This document shows, piece by piece, positions 36,925 through 48,421 of a stretch of DNA of 64,000 nt. The DNA is taken from NCBI GenBank assembly GCA_015657535.1, contig JADHZB010001881.1:2599-66598 (forward strand). Reading direction: 5' to 3'. The notes below the pieces were generated by a model. That model was not told the DNA's origin. It did no database searches and saw only the letters and a list, made by a program, of their open reading frames with translations. The stretch comes from Nephromyces sp. MM_2019 (taxonomy: Eukaryota; Apicomplexa; Aconoidasida; Nephromycida). The first letter of the stretch is position 1. Each line of letters starts with the position of its first letter. The translations under genes and the position numbers were made by a program.

Positions 36925-38544
36925 ATGGCAAAGATAAGTAAATATCTTAGTATTGGTGCAACTCAAACCTATTTTAAGCGCTTGGTACACTGTTTCACAT
37001 TGAAATTTGTTTTTATGTGCACCAGTGTATATCTTGGACTAAAGGGTATTGTTGAAAATTCCATTAGTAATGTTGAAGCACCCTATTATTCTATTGTTGG
37101 ACTAGATGGTCGTTATCTTAATATGAATTCCGTCATTTCTTTTGCCCCATGGACTATGAAAGGATTTATAGCCCTGTTTGCAGATAATTTACCCCTATTT
37201 GGCTATCAGAAACGTCCTTATATGATTATAACTACTATAATTGCAATTTGTTCACTTGTTGTTTTGACTTTGATGCCTTTAGAGTGGGTTAGACAAATTC
37301 CCTATCTAGCTGCTCTTTTCTTATTTGCCGTAAATTTTCAAGTCGCATGTCATGATTTATTGTGCCAAGGGAAATATGTAGAATTTATGAGGGTACATCC
37401 TGAAGCCAAAGGTGATATCTGGACCTTTGTATACATTGCGGGAGCTTTAGGTGGACTTGTACCAGCAACAAGTATAGGCGTAATCACTCAATTTTTAGAT
37501 GTGCGTTATGTATTTGCAATAATGATCGTGTTTAGTGGTCAATCCTTGGGATTCACATTGAGTGGGTGTATGGTAAATGATTCCGTTTCAGCAGAAAAGT
37601 CGAACAAGCTCGATATTGACAAAATTAAGCAACAATCTAGGCCCATGGTGTTGCTAATACTTATGAGCTTTTCTACAATAGGTGTAGTGATTGTTGCGAT
37701 CATGGGTAATTCTACAGTCCAATTTGTGTACGGTATGGGTGTGTCGCTTATCATGGCTGGTATTGTTTTTTGGGCACTTCCTATGATCGTAGCTAAAGCT
37801 AATCTATTCATCTTCCTTATAGAAGTTTTATATGTAAATATAAACGGAGCAGTCGATAATTACTATACAGCACAGCCTGATTGTTTGGAAGATGGTCCAC
37901 ACTTTGATTGGGTTTATTATAGAAGCTGGACAACAACTATAGGTTCATTTGCTGTTATTTTAGGTATATATCTATTCCAAGTAATACTTACAAAATATAC
38001 ATACAGACAGGTGTTTGTAAGCACAACAATTTTGAGGGCATTTGCCTCTTGTTTTGATATTATTATAATGACACGTACCAATATAGCCATAGGTATCCCT
38101 GACCAGTTTATGTTCTTGTTGGGATCTACAATTATTTACAAGGCTACATGGATGATGAATGTTGTTCCTATTAGCATGATTATGTCCAAACTGTGTCCTA
38201 AAACAATTGAGGTCACCATATTTGCTGTTTTGGCTAATTTTGCCAATCAGGGTCTCAATATGGCACGATTTGTGGGTGTATTTCTTATGGATTTATTAGA
38301 TATCAAAACAATTAGTGATGAATTTGAGCCTTGTAATTTCGATAATATTGTGTGGTTAGTAGTAATTAGCCATGTGATCTGTCCACTTACTTGTGTAGCT
38401 TTTGCCATATGGCTAGTACCCAATATGCAAATATCTGAGAATTTACTCCAAGAGTCGGAAAAGACTACAGGATTCAGTTCTCTTGAATTTAATGATGGAA
38501 GACGAGATCAAGGCAGAGACGGTTTACAAACTGTAACTGTGTAG
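36925..38544 (+). CDS. BT1-type (folate/biopterin) MFS transporter A, 539 aa
   Basis: An intronless multi-pass membrane protein with about 12 hydrophobic segments. The signature of the BT1 folate-biopterin transporter family is present near the second membrane segment: PWTMKG (residues 75-80) followed by FADNLPLFGYQKRPY (85-99). A second block, DLLCQGKYVEFM (144-155), is shared with the two paralogues below. Family members carry folates, pterins or related small molecules at the plasma membrane or organelles; substrate is not predictable here. The ATG at 36925 (MAKISKYLSIGATQTYFKR) is well placed, and the N-terminus aligns with the paralogue at 39196-40734. There are no Thr-His insertions. 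The gene converges on transporter B. Confidence 0.9.
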   Translation: MAKISKYLSIGATQTYFKRLVHCFTLKFVFMCTSVYLGLKGIVENSISNVEAPYYSIVGLDGRYLNMNSVISFAPWTMKGFIALFADNLPLFGYQKRPYMIITTIIAICSLVVLTLMPLEWVRQIPYLAALFLFAVNFQVACHDLLCQGKYVEFMRVHPEAKGDIWTFVYIAGALGGLVPATSIGVITQFLDVRYVFAIMIVFSGQSLGFTLSGCMVNDSVSAEKSNKLDIDKIKQQSRPMVLLILMSFSTIGVVIVAIMGNSTVQFVYGMGVSLIMAGIVFWALPMIVAKANLFIFLIEVLYVNINGAVDNYYTAQPDCLEDGPHFDWVYYRSWTTTIGSFAVILGIYLFQVILTKYTYRQVFVSTTILRAFASCFDIIIMTRTNIAIGIPDQFMFLLGSTIIYKATWMMNVVPISMIMSKLCPKTIEVTIFAVLANFANQGLNMARFVGVFLMDLLDIKTISDEFEPCNFDNIVWLVVISHVICPLTCVAFAIWLVPNMQISENLLQESEKTTGFSSLEFNDGRRDQGRDGLQTVTV

Positions 38545-39195
38545 TTGACATTGATTTCTATGGATAAGTTTGATTCGTAATGATCAATACATGAATTTTC
38601 CTAGTGATGTAATATATATAAATAACTTCCAAAAAAATTCCTCAACTTTAAATGTTGACAACCGTAGTAACTTATTTTGCGCTTATTAAATTTGTAAAAT
38701 ATATATAAATCTATTATAATTTTGAATCTAACTTTTTAATGAATGTTAATCATACCACTTATTAATTCCTATTTTTCTTTTAAATAATAAATTACCGTAG
38801 TAGAAAACATGTTTCAATTTATGAAAAATTCTGAGAAATCAAAATATATCAATTATATACAACATGTTCATTTTGAAAGTATATATTTATTTATATCCGA
38901 AGTTTGTATAAAATAACGTTTGTTACAAGTTGCAGCTGTATGCTAGATGTTATTTTATATTACATAAATTATAAGGTGTACGAAAACAAATAAAATCCAA
39001 AATTGTAAGCAAAAACAAGTTTTGACAGTTGTGGTGTCTTTAAATTTAAATTAATATTTTAGACAAAATTATGATATGTTAATTTTTAATTTAAATATTT
39101 ATTAATAAGCAATTTTTTTTAAATGATCCTACCTTACACAAATGCAACCATATCGTGGAATATCTAAATAGAATTTTTTCATTAATGCACATTAT
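38545..39195. terminator. Convergent 3' region between transporters A and B
   Basis: 650 AT-rich bases between two converging BT1-type genes. Several A/T runs but no gene and no clear motif. Confidence 0.4.
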
Positions 39196-40734
39196 TTAAA
39201 CTAGTGGATCACTAATTTTCTTTGAGGGTACAAGCCAGAGGGCAAATAGTGCACAGAATAGTGGAGATATTATGTGTGATACAAATATAAGCCAGCTTAG
39301 ATTACTAAAATCACACGTGAATTGTTTTGAATCTATGGTAATAATCCCAAATAATTCGATGAGGTACATACCAACAAAACGTGACATGTTAAGCCCTTGG
39401 TTTGCGAAAACTGCATATATAGCAAAGTATGTTATTGCGATAGATCTGGGGCAGAGTTTAGACATTAAGAGAGAAATCGGTACAACGTTCATCAACCAAG
39501 TAGCATGTTGAATGATAGAAGAACCAAGTATGTACATCGCTTTATCACTAACACCGACTTCTATGTTCCAGCGATTTACAATGATTATATCGAACGATGA
39601 AGCGAATGCCCGAATGATTGTTGTGAATATGAAGATACTTCTGTAGTTCCAGTGTGTGAGTACGACTTGAAAAATGTATATACCAAGTATAGAGGATAGG
39701 TTGCTGATAATTTGTGTGTAGGTACGAAAATACGAGTAGCTAAAATTTGGTCCATTAGGTAGACACGATGGATCGGCTGTGTAGAAATATTCTAATGCCC
39801 CCGTGATGTTGATATAGAGCATCTCAATCAATAAGATGTATATATTTGCTTTGGCAATGACAGAGGGTAGTACGAGCAGTGCACTCAAAATGAGAAAGGC
39901 AGATGAGGCAAGGCCATACATGAATTGAAGGTAGGTGTCTCCATATATCGCTATAAACACCACACCCATTGTTATTAATCCTGTGAAGAAACACATTATG
40001 CTCACTTTCCAATTCTTTTTTATTTGTGTTGTGTTTAGCCTAAATAATGAATGCATTTCAATTTTATCATTAACCATGCAGCCGCTTAGTGTAAAGATGA
40101 GGGATTGCAAACTAATTGGTATAAGTGCAATCCATATGAATCGTGGGTCGATGTGATCAGATAGCGTACCAACCAGTAACGTCGGTATAAACTGACCGCT
40201 AGCTAAGCAGATGTAATTTAATGTCCATATATCGCCCTTCGAGTCAAGGCTAAGTGAAATGAATTCAACAAACTTTCCCTGGCACATTAAATCATAACCT
40301 GAAATCTGTAGGCTCACCATAAAGAGTAATAAAGCCGGTACATAATTTGCTGATTGTGCTATGCTGTAAGGCAATAGAGATATAAGTATTGACCCTGTTA
40401 CACCAATCATGGCTAACAGTATGAGATAAGGCCTCTTTTCATACCCAAATAAATGTATGTTGTCTGTCAAGAGTGCTAAGAAACCTTTAAGCGTCCAAGG
40501 GGCGTTGGTAATCACAGAATTCCTCTGAGCAGACACACCGTCCAGGCCCATTTTCCGGTAGTATGGCAACTCCGTGAAGCTTATAAATCCTTGGCCTGCG
40601 CCCTGTAATATGAAGTATGTGCTTAAACACATCCATATAAAAGGCCGTGTAAAGTTTTTTATCAACCTCTCAAAGTATGTACGGGTTGCCCCGATACTAA
40701 CATACTTCCTAAGGATGCATGATGTTATTGACAT
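39196..40734 (-). CDS. BT1-type (folate/biopterin) MFS transporter B, 512 aa
   Basis: Intronless paralogue of transporter A. Matching blocks include YVSIGATRTYFERL at the N-terminus, NAPWTLKGFLALLTDN, LFGYEKRPY and DLMCQGKFVEFI. About 12 membrane segments are expected and length is normal for the family. The start is the ATG at 40734 (MSITSCILRKYVS). Compared with A it lacks the hydrophilic C-terminal tail and ends soon after the last membrane segment (LWLVPSKKISDPLV). It is closer to A than to C by eye, consistent with a local duplication and inversion. Confidence 0.9.
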   Translation of the reverse strand: MSITSCILRKYVSIGATRTYFERLIKNFTRPFIWMCLSTYFILQGAGQGFISFTELPYYRKMGLDGVSAQRNSVITNAPWTLKGFLALLTDNIHLFGYEKRPYLILLAMIGVTGSILISLLPYSIAQSANYVPALLLFMVSLQISGYDLMCQGKFVEFISLSLDSKGDIWTLNYICLASGQFIPTLLVGTLSDHIDPRFIWIALIPISLQSLIFTLSGCMVNDKIEMHSLFRLNTTQIKKNWKVSIMCFFTGLITMGVVFIAIYGDTYLQFMYGLASSAFLILSALLVLPSVIAKANIYILLIEMLYINITGALEYFYTADPSCLPNGPNFSYSYFRTYTQIISNLSSILGIYIFQVVLTHWNYRSIFIFTTIIRAFASSFDIIIVNRWNIEVGVSDKAMYILGSSIIQHATWLMNVVPISLLMSKLCPRSIAITYFAIYAVFANQGLNMSRFVGMYLIELFGIITIDSKQFTCDFSNLSWLIFVSHIISPLFCALFALWLVPSKKISDPLV

Positions 40735-42565
40735 TTTTTGATCTGTTATGTGTATTTGTGCCGTTGGCTTTGTGTGTCATGTGGTTTATGTATGACTATT
40801 TTTATGATTGTTTTATTAGTTATTAGATATACTTTTTAGTGATTAGATATTTGTTTGATTGTTGAACGTTTTATATATATATATATGTGTTAAATAATTG
40901 TATCGTTACTCGTTTTATTAGTATTCCTTTTCATTTGCTCATATGTGTGTTTTTTTATATGTTAATTACAAGATATTTGTAATTGACAACACTAGTGTTA
41001 GGTGATATAATTACTTAAATTTACAATTAAGTCATAATTATGACTAAATGTTATTGTATTTTTTAAGTGATTTAAAATTTGTTTTGCTAGTTTTGAGTTA
41101 ATTTTATGTATTTGCAAGGTCTGTATATATATATACTATTGTATAGTGATTCATATGTGTTGTATATACTTATCAAATGTGCTTAATACCCCTATGGAAG
41201 CATGAAATTTGCTTTAATCGAGGTTTAGCACTAATGTTAAAAAGTTTTAGATGATTATTTTTCATTCTTCTTTAACATGTCTACCAAATTTATAGTTCTT
41301 TTTGTTTAAATTATCAAGATAAAATAAAATTTTGTAATGTTACATTTTATTTGTTAAGAATTAATTGGATTTAAAGAAAAGGAGAGTTAGTATGTTATTT
41401 ATAGTTTGATTACTTAAATATTTGATCAGATATTCGTTCGAGCTTCCTAATTATCTAGTTGATACACAAAGTAATATACTGTATGAAATACAAGTCTTTT
41501 AATTGAAAATGAGTATAGGGATATGTTAATTAAGAATTATCATTATATAATTTATGTAAAATTGTTTTTAATGCAGAAAAAATAAACATATATACTTTAA
41601 TTTAGGTAGTAGTCATACTGCGAAATTCTCGTTTTGGTTAAATAAAAAGATATCTAAATATATGTTATACTTAGTTTTGTAATTATATTCAATATTTTTT
41701 AATTATGTATATTTATGTATATATGCTATATAAAAAATGCTTTAGAGAGGTACTCATATATGTATTATTATTAATTTATATACACGGAATATGCAGAACA
41801 GATCAAATAAACAAAAATTTACTATATATAGATGTTTTCTCAAAAGATGTAGACTAAAAAGTTGTAAATGCATATAAATGTTATATATACTACGTATAAA
41901 AAATGTAATTTTCAAAAGGTTAAATAGATTATACTTACAGGAAATGTAGAAGTTAAATTAAATACATATATAAATATATGTATATATATATTTATAAATG
42001 GATTTCAATACTGTCTATAAGACCTATATATGAGTACTATATAGGAAGAATTAGTAGCGTAGTTGCCTTTTATTAGTTGAAATGACAATAATTTTAGGTG
42101 GGGGAAATAGATCTTTTTATTATACATTACCAGTATCTAAAATTTTAGTATTCCAAGAAATTCAAGGGGGCTTTTTGTGTTAAATCATAAAAGAGGTTTA
42201 TAAACAATACCCATAAGAAACTGACTGCATGTCAAAGTTAAACTGGCCATTTTATAGTCCTTAATCTGAGAAATTAAAAGTTATAATTTTGGTCTGTATT
42301 TGAGGTAAATGTCTTTTATGCTTGTATTGATAAATAATTGAGTAAGTTTCATATAATCTATTTTTCCAACTTGTGATATAAAGAACTGATGAAACATGTG
42401 TATCCTTTATGCTCAAGTTTGTATTGTATTTGGATTAGTTCATTGTTTAATTAATAAAATGTGGTGTTGGAGATCATTCATTCTTTGAGTTTTGTGCCAG
42501 TTCTGATTATGATTTACGAACTTGCAGTCTTGTTTTTTAAGTTCGTATTAATTTTACATTACAAT
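40735..42565. other. Gene-free AT-rich region
   Basis: 1.8 kb upstream of transporter B and downstream of transporter C. Short TA runs and no supported open frame. It presumably contains the promoter of B at its left end. Confidence 0.5.
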
Positions 42566-44209
42566 CTAAACGATATTCAATGTTGGGTTCCTGTCAGGTT
42601 TTACTTTTTTGGCTGTTGAATTCATGCAGTCAGCAACTTCTAAAACTAATTTTTTTTGTGAGTAGAATTTATTGAAGGCATCATCAGCAAAATTATCGGA
42701 TACTTTAAATGGAGGAATCAAAAGGAATGTTAATGGAATGCCTATAAGTGGTGTACAAAGGTGACCTATGATAATTGCTATTGTAAGATTGTTATAAAAG
42801 CATGGGCCGTCCATTACGAGATTTATACCTAATGAATCTGTTAGATAAACACCCAAGTATCTTGCTACTGCTAGGCCATAGTTAGAGTATCCCGCTACAA
42901 TTGCAAAAACCGTAACCTCTATATCAGCTGGGCAAGCTTTGGCACATAAGAGAACCGTTGGCATGAAATCTATATAGTAAGCAGCCTTATAGATAATGGC
43001 ATATCCGAAAATATACATGTATTGGTCAGGTATGCCCAATGCCAAATTCCATCTATTGACCATTATAATGTCAATAGTTGATGCAGATATACGTACTAAA
43101 GTTGAAAACCAAAATATAGGGCGGAAGTTCCAGTTTGTCATAACTGCTTGAAAGAACCATATACCTATTATCTGTGCAACAATACCTGCATAACCAACAA
43201 ATGTTCTATAGTAGAGGATAGAAAATTGTGGGCCATCTGGTACACAATTTTCACTACCAGTGTAAAAATATTCCATTGAACCATCTATGTTGATATAAAG
43301 GACCTGAACTGTGAAGGTGTAACTAACACATTTTGCAATTATCCTAGGAAGACAATAAAAAGCTACAGCTACTAATATGATTCCAGCAGAAAGGTTATAT
43401 AATAGTATAATCAATGAATCTCCAGTAAAACCAACTCCAACCGATCCTATACCGAAAATAAACATTAAGAATGCCATTGCTAAAGGCCTCGGTTTTGACT
43501 TAATCTTATTTGTGTCAAGTTTGTTATTGCGATCTGGGGTTACCTTATCTTCGATCATACATCCACTCAGAATAAAAATTAGAGGCTGGAATGAAAGCGG
43601 TAAAAATATGAAAAACAAGTAGGTTGTTTTAAAGTAGGTGGATACTACTCCTATCAATGTAGTTGGGATTAAGGTTCCGATTGCAATACAAAAGTAGCTG
43701 AATGACACAATATTTCCACGGTTTCCTCTGGATCTCTTCATAAGTTCTGCATATTTTCCCTGGCACAAAAGATCTGAGAAAGCACCTTGTAAACTCATAA
43801 AGAAGAAACAAAACATAGGATAAATCCCATCTGTGTTCTCTTTACTCATTGGTATGGTTCCTAGAATGGTACAAGCTATAAAACCAAGAAAGGTGTAAAT
43901 AATAAAGTAAGATGATTTGGAATATCCAAAAATGGGGAAAACATCGCTAAGAATTCCTCCGATACCTTTGATAGACCATGGTATGCCTGATAAGGCCATA
44001 TATGTTTGATACTCATTGTTTGCCCAGTTTCCATCAATGTAATAGGGGAGTTGCACTAAACCTGTGAACTCATTAAGTGCACCCTTGATACCTAAATAAT
44101 TTGATATTATCAGTAAGGTGAATTTTGTTCCAAAATTTCTTTTCAATTCCTTAAAAAAAGAATATGCATCAAATAAATTTAATGACTTGGGTAGAGATAT
44201 AGGTGCCAT
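42566..44209 (-). CDS. BT1-type (folate/biopterin) MFS transporter C, 547 aa
   Basis: Intronless, starting at the ATG at 44209 (MAPISLPKSLNLFDAYSFF). The BT1 signature is in its most canonical form here: GIPWSIKGIGGILSDVFPIFGY, then SKSSYFII, followed by DLLCQGKYAELMKR. About 12 membrane segments are predicted, and a hydrophilic Lys-rich C-terminal tail follows. It is the most divergent of the three local copies but shares their length, layout and conserved blocks. The substrate is unknown; folate, biopterin or another small metabolite is expected from the family. Confidence 0.9.
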   Translation of the reverse strand: MAPISLPKSLNLFDAYSFFKELKRNFGTKFTLLIISNYLGIKGALNEFTGLVQLPYYIDGNWANNEYQTYMALSGIPWSIKGIGGILSDVFPIFGYSKSSYFIIYTFLGFIACTILGTIPMSKENTDGIYPMFCFFFMSLQGAFSDLLCQGKYAELMKRSRGNRGNIVSFSYFCIAIGTLIPTTLIGVVSTYFKTTYLFFIFLPLSFQPLIFILSGCMIEDKVTPDRNNKLDTNKIKSKPRPLAMAFLMFIFGIGSVGVGFTGDSLIILLYNLSAGIILVAVAFYCLPRIIAKCVSYTFTVQVLYINIDGSMEYFYTGSENCVPDGPQFSILYYRTFVGYAGIVAQIIGIWFFQAVMTNWNFRPIFWFSTLVRISASTIDIIMVNRWNLALGIPDQYMYIFGYAIIYKAAYYIDFMPTVLLCAKACPADIEVTVFAIVAGYSNYGLAVARYLGVYLTDSLGINLVMDGPCFYNNLTIAIIIGHLCTPLIGIPLTFLLIPPFKVSDNFADDAFNKFYSQKKLVLEVADCMNSTAKKVKPDRNPTLNIV

Positions 44210-47200
44210 CTTGTATATATTCCACTGAAAGTGTTTAAAATTGTAGCTATATCATGAAATATTTTACAAGTTGTAGTTTGGTGTTACGAAATTTCTATAA
44301 TATTTTGCCCTAGCTAAGTATAAAAGTTCTTCTAAATTCAAATTTAATTTTAGTTCTAATTTTATGGAAGATGTAATGAAATGACTTCCAAAGTTTAATT
44401 TTACTAATCTTTATTATTTTCTTATATTTAGTGTCAATGTGAATTGTTAATTCTAATATATTTAAACCTTTTAAAGGCTTATAAAGTGATGTGAGTGCTC
44501 TGGTTTTAAATATATTCCATCCAGATTTTACAAAAATCAGTGCTGATACGTTGAAATAAGAAGAGTATCAAATTTAAAAAATAAATGAGAAAAGTGGCAT
44601 TTGAATTTTTTATTTAGTCGAAGATATATCAAAACCAACAGCTATGTAAAAATTTTTGGTGTGATTCAACGATTTAGTCGCATGCTTAAGAATTGTTGTT
44701 ATAAGATAACCCTTTAAAAAACAGGTGCGCGTATTGTGTTTTCGATCCAGTAATTGATTTCTTGGGCTAGTTCAATTGTAGGGCTCTTAGATGAAATAAC
44801 ATTCAGATGATATAATATTTACGTTCTGTGTCACCCTTAAATTTAGAGAGCTAGGCGAGCTTTCAGTTATGAAATTGTATGTATAGAATTTATATAAAAT
44901 AAAACAGTATAGCAAATAAGTAAAGAATTCAGTTTTAGTGATCAAAAATCTAACTTAATTAGGCGATTTGCTAATTAGTTGAATTTTGGTTTAGGCTAAG
45001 TTAGATGGATTAATGTAAAAAGAACACTAAGCTAATCTAGATCCGATTGCCAAGACAATAGGTTGAATTATGTGGGTTCATCGAGAAGCAGTTAGTGGAT
45101 ACTTAATTAAAATTGAGAGATAATCAGCACGAAATCAGAATGAGCGAAATTTAAGCAAAGAATAAGTAAAAAATAAGCAAAGATTGAGCATAGAATGATC
45201 AAAGAATGAACAATGGATTAATTATGGGTGAGGAACAAAAATGCTAACTCGCTTACACCAAGAAAATAAAATCATTGTATTACTGGTAATTGTTATTTAT
45301 CCACCAAATTCAATCAGATTAGCCTAAAGTAATTACTGCTTATTTACATTTTACTTTCTTACACATTACAAGTGATCTGTTAACACTTTCTTTCAAACTC
45401 TCAATAAAAATTAAATAAGCTTAGCACTGATTCAATTAGCTAAAATAATAATTAACGAATATTTTTTAAAAAAAACTTCCTTAAAAATGATTTTAAACAA
45501 GGGCACCACAATTAAAAAGAAGTAACAAGCAGATCCAAGTTTCAAAAAGCCATTCACAAATAAAAAAACTTACGTATACCTATGTACGATTTACTTTGAC
45601 AATTGCACATGTTAAAACACATTATATTTATTTTATAGACTATCAAAATTGCTATCATGACTTATATTAAAAAATATCACGAGACTTTAGGCCTTTATCT
45701 TAATTAATTTTGCTTAACATTACTATTTGATACCAAGTACTAATAGTATAACAAAAAACAAAAGCAATTTGTAGATTTTTTTTTGTTTCTAATTCTAAAA
45801 ACATTTAATTTAACAATTAAATTAATTTTAAAGAGTTATAAAAAGAGATATAGTCTACAAGTATATTTAACTAATTGATATTGCTAAACTAATGAAAATG
45901 TGTTATTAGCCCATCACTCTGAAATCAATCCACATTGGTGAGTAATAACAATCATTTCTTTCGTAAATCATTAAATGTTAAAGTTTATATACACATTTTC
46001 TCAAGTAGCAAGATTTGTAAGGCTTAAGATCTCGTGCAGTAGTATAATGAACAACTTATTCTTGCTTAAACTCTTGTTACTGGATTCACAAACTTGTATA
46101 ATTTAAAGGTTTTTAAATTCTCATTATTATGATACTGTAGTACTTAGTCTGGTAGCATTTTAATCTCGAATATCAATTATTGAAAAATAGATCTATCTCT
46201 TTAAGTATAAAATCTAATTATATAGTAAGCATCGATTCCTTGAATGTGATAAATTAGAATAGATATAGTGTCCAAGAAAATGGGGAAAAGCAGTATAATT
46301 AAAAAGAACTGAATTCCCTTCAATGAATTCTTAGGATTGTTGTTACTTTTCACTTCACTAGCCTTAAATTTAGCCTTTAAACTTAATCTTTTTCTATACG
46401 ATTATGTGTATTTCAGCTTTCAAATAAATATAAACACCAATTATATTAAAAAATAGACTCTAAATTGACAGTAATTAAAAGCATAAGGAACCATCAAAAA
46501 TAGCATAGCGCTCTTTTAAATAGTATTTACTAGACAAGAGACAACAACTAAATGTAGTTTTCACTGAAGTGACTTTCTTTATTCGCTTAGAAGTTTACAT
46601 TGAAAATCTTATTGGGTACGTTTCATGGCCCAAAGAGTCAATCTAATTCGTTAATTTTGCTTTTGGTATACCTCACAGTTTTCTGATGGATTGTAAAAGC
46701 TTATAAAAATATTCAGATATCAAATTATAAATGCTTAATTGACGCTTATATTGAATAAATGTAATGTAGAAACTTCGCATGAGTCAATGATTTAAAAGCT
46801 ATTTTCCTCTTATTTATGGGAAATTAGAGTTCCAGATGTACCTATACTATCGTCTCAAATTGGTTTATGATATTTCGGTGTCAAATTGAATTGTAGTGTT
46901 TTTAGCAGAATTTTTTAGTCAAGAGTAATATATTTGGCTTGGTTTTTGAAGTTTGTAGCTATTTGCAATTGTTGTTCTTTTTGAATGGATAATTTTGAAA
47001 TTAAAAGGTTTTAACTAAATGACCTTGTGAAAAAGTTATATATACATAGTTTTACCATAATTTTGAATGATCCTAGTAATTTCATTAGGTCACATAAATG
47101 AAGCTTAAGGTTGACGAGATTATTAATTAAAAAATTTTACTTTTAAGCATCATTTTAAGCATTATGCTAAGCAAAAGTAGCATTGATTATTTCATCAAGT

Positions 47201-48421
47201 TGTAATTACATTTTTGCATAAATATAAGAAACTCGAATAAATATCAATCTGAGAATTTGTTATTTCCTAAATTTGCTAACTGTCTGTCAAGATTAATGAT
47301 GATCAATATCAGGTTCTACCAACTCAAAGTGGCTGTTTGGTCTTTCGAGCTTATGTGGTCTTAACAAATATGCATTTATAATTTAAAATTTATCTATGCT
47401 TTATTCACTGGCATCTACAATATCCAAAAGTTAAATAAGATATCCAAAAAATTGAAAAAACAAACAATCTGCTAGATTTCAGGTCAACTTTATTTGGTGT
47501 TGTTCCTCTTTAGGATGTTCAATAACTTTAGTGAAAATTAATAATTTACTAAACTAATAGATTTATAATCTGGATTAATTTATTATACATAAAGTTGATA
47601 AATATCATGCTGTTTCACTTATCAAAATGTTAAAATTGGAATTCAGCTCCTTTTCTATGATTATTCTGACTGTTATGAATAATTATTAGTATATCTACAA
47701 ATACATATATATATATATATATATATATAAGCATGTATACACGTTACAAAGTTAATTGTGTGATATAAAATAAGTTCTTCTTCCAAGCAATATAACTATC
47801 ATGTTGCCCCTTTGAAGTTTTATTCTATCAAGTGTATGCGGAACATATCAAGTTTTGAAACTTGCAAATTACTTAAAACTCAAGAATGTCGACTGTTAAA
47901 CTATACTTGCTTAGTCCATGCGTGCTATAATTAAAATCTATCAAAAAACGATAATTTTCTTGTAATTGTTATCCTTAATTGTCAACACAATGCACCTAAA
48001 TCAACACAACTATCCAGAACTTTACACCTAAAGTAAAAAGCATAAGTTAGCCAAAATTTGGAACCTTATTTTTACTATTTAATAATCAATTATACAACTC
48101 GAATTAAAAATAATAAAAATATTTAATTAATAAATCTTAAATTTGAACATTTAAAAATTTAAAACACCAAAGAACCTTTAAAGAATCGGATTTAATAAAA
48201 AATTAAGAACATTTAAATAATCACTACAAAATAATTTCACTAATAATTATATATTAAAACTATTTATAATATAAAATAGAATACATGACATTACCGCCTG
48301 AGCAAAGCAATTTTTGTGAAAGGCATTCATCTATAAAATTTGCACCTATAAAATAATTCTTATCATACTCAAATATAGAATATACAGTTTGATCAGATAC
48401 ATCTTTAGAAGTATTCGCAAA
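44210..48421. other. Long gene-free AT-rich region
   Basis: 4.2 kb without any supported gene. It holds a TA run at 47,707-47,729, many A/T homopolymers and no CA/GT tract. Decayed gene remnants cannot be excluded. The promoters of transporter C (left end) and the ENT gene (right end) should lie here. Confidence 0.5.

Noticed and set aside
39272..40156. Plus-strand frames antisense to transporter B (and similar shadows over A and C)
   Set aside because: They are antisense shadows of well-supported transporter genes.
48389..48421. Twelve-codon N-terminal extension of the ENT-like protein
   Set aside because: It starts at TTG; the first ATG at 48422 is a more likely eukaryotic start.
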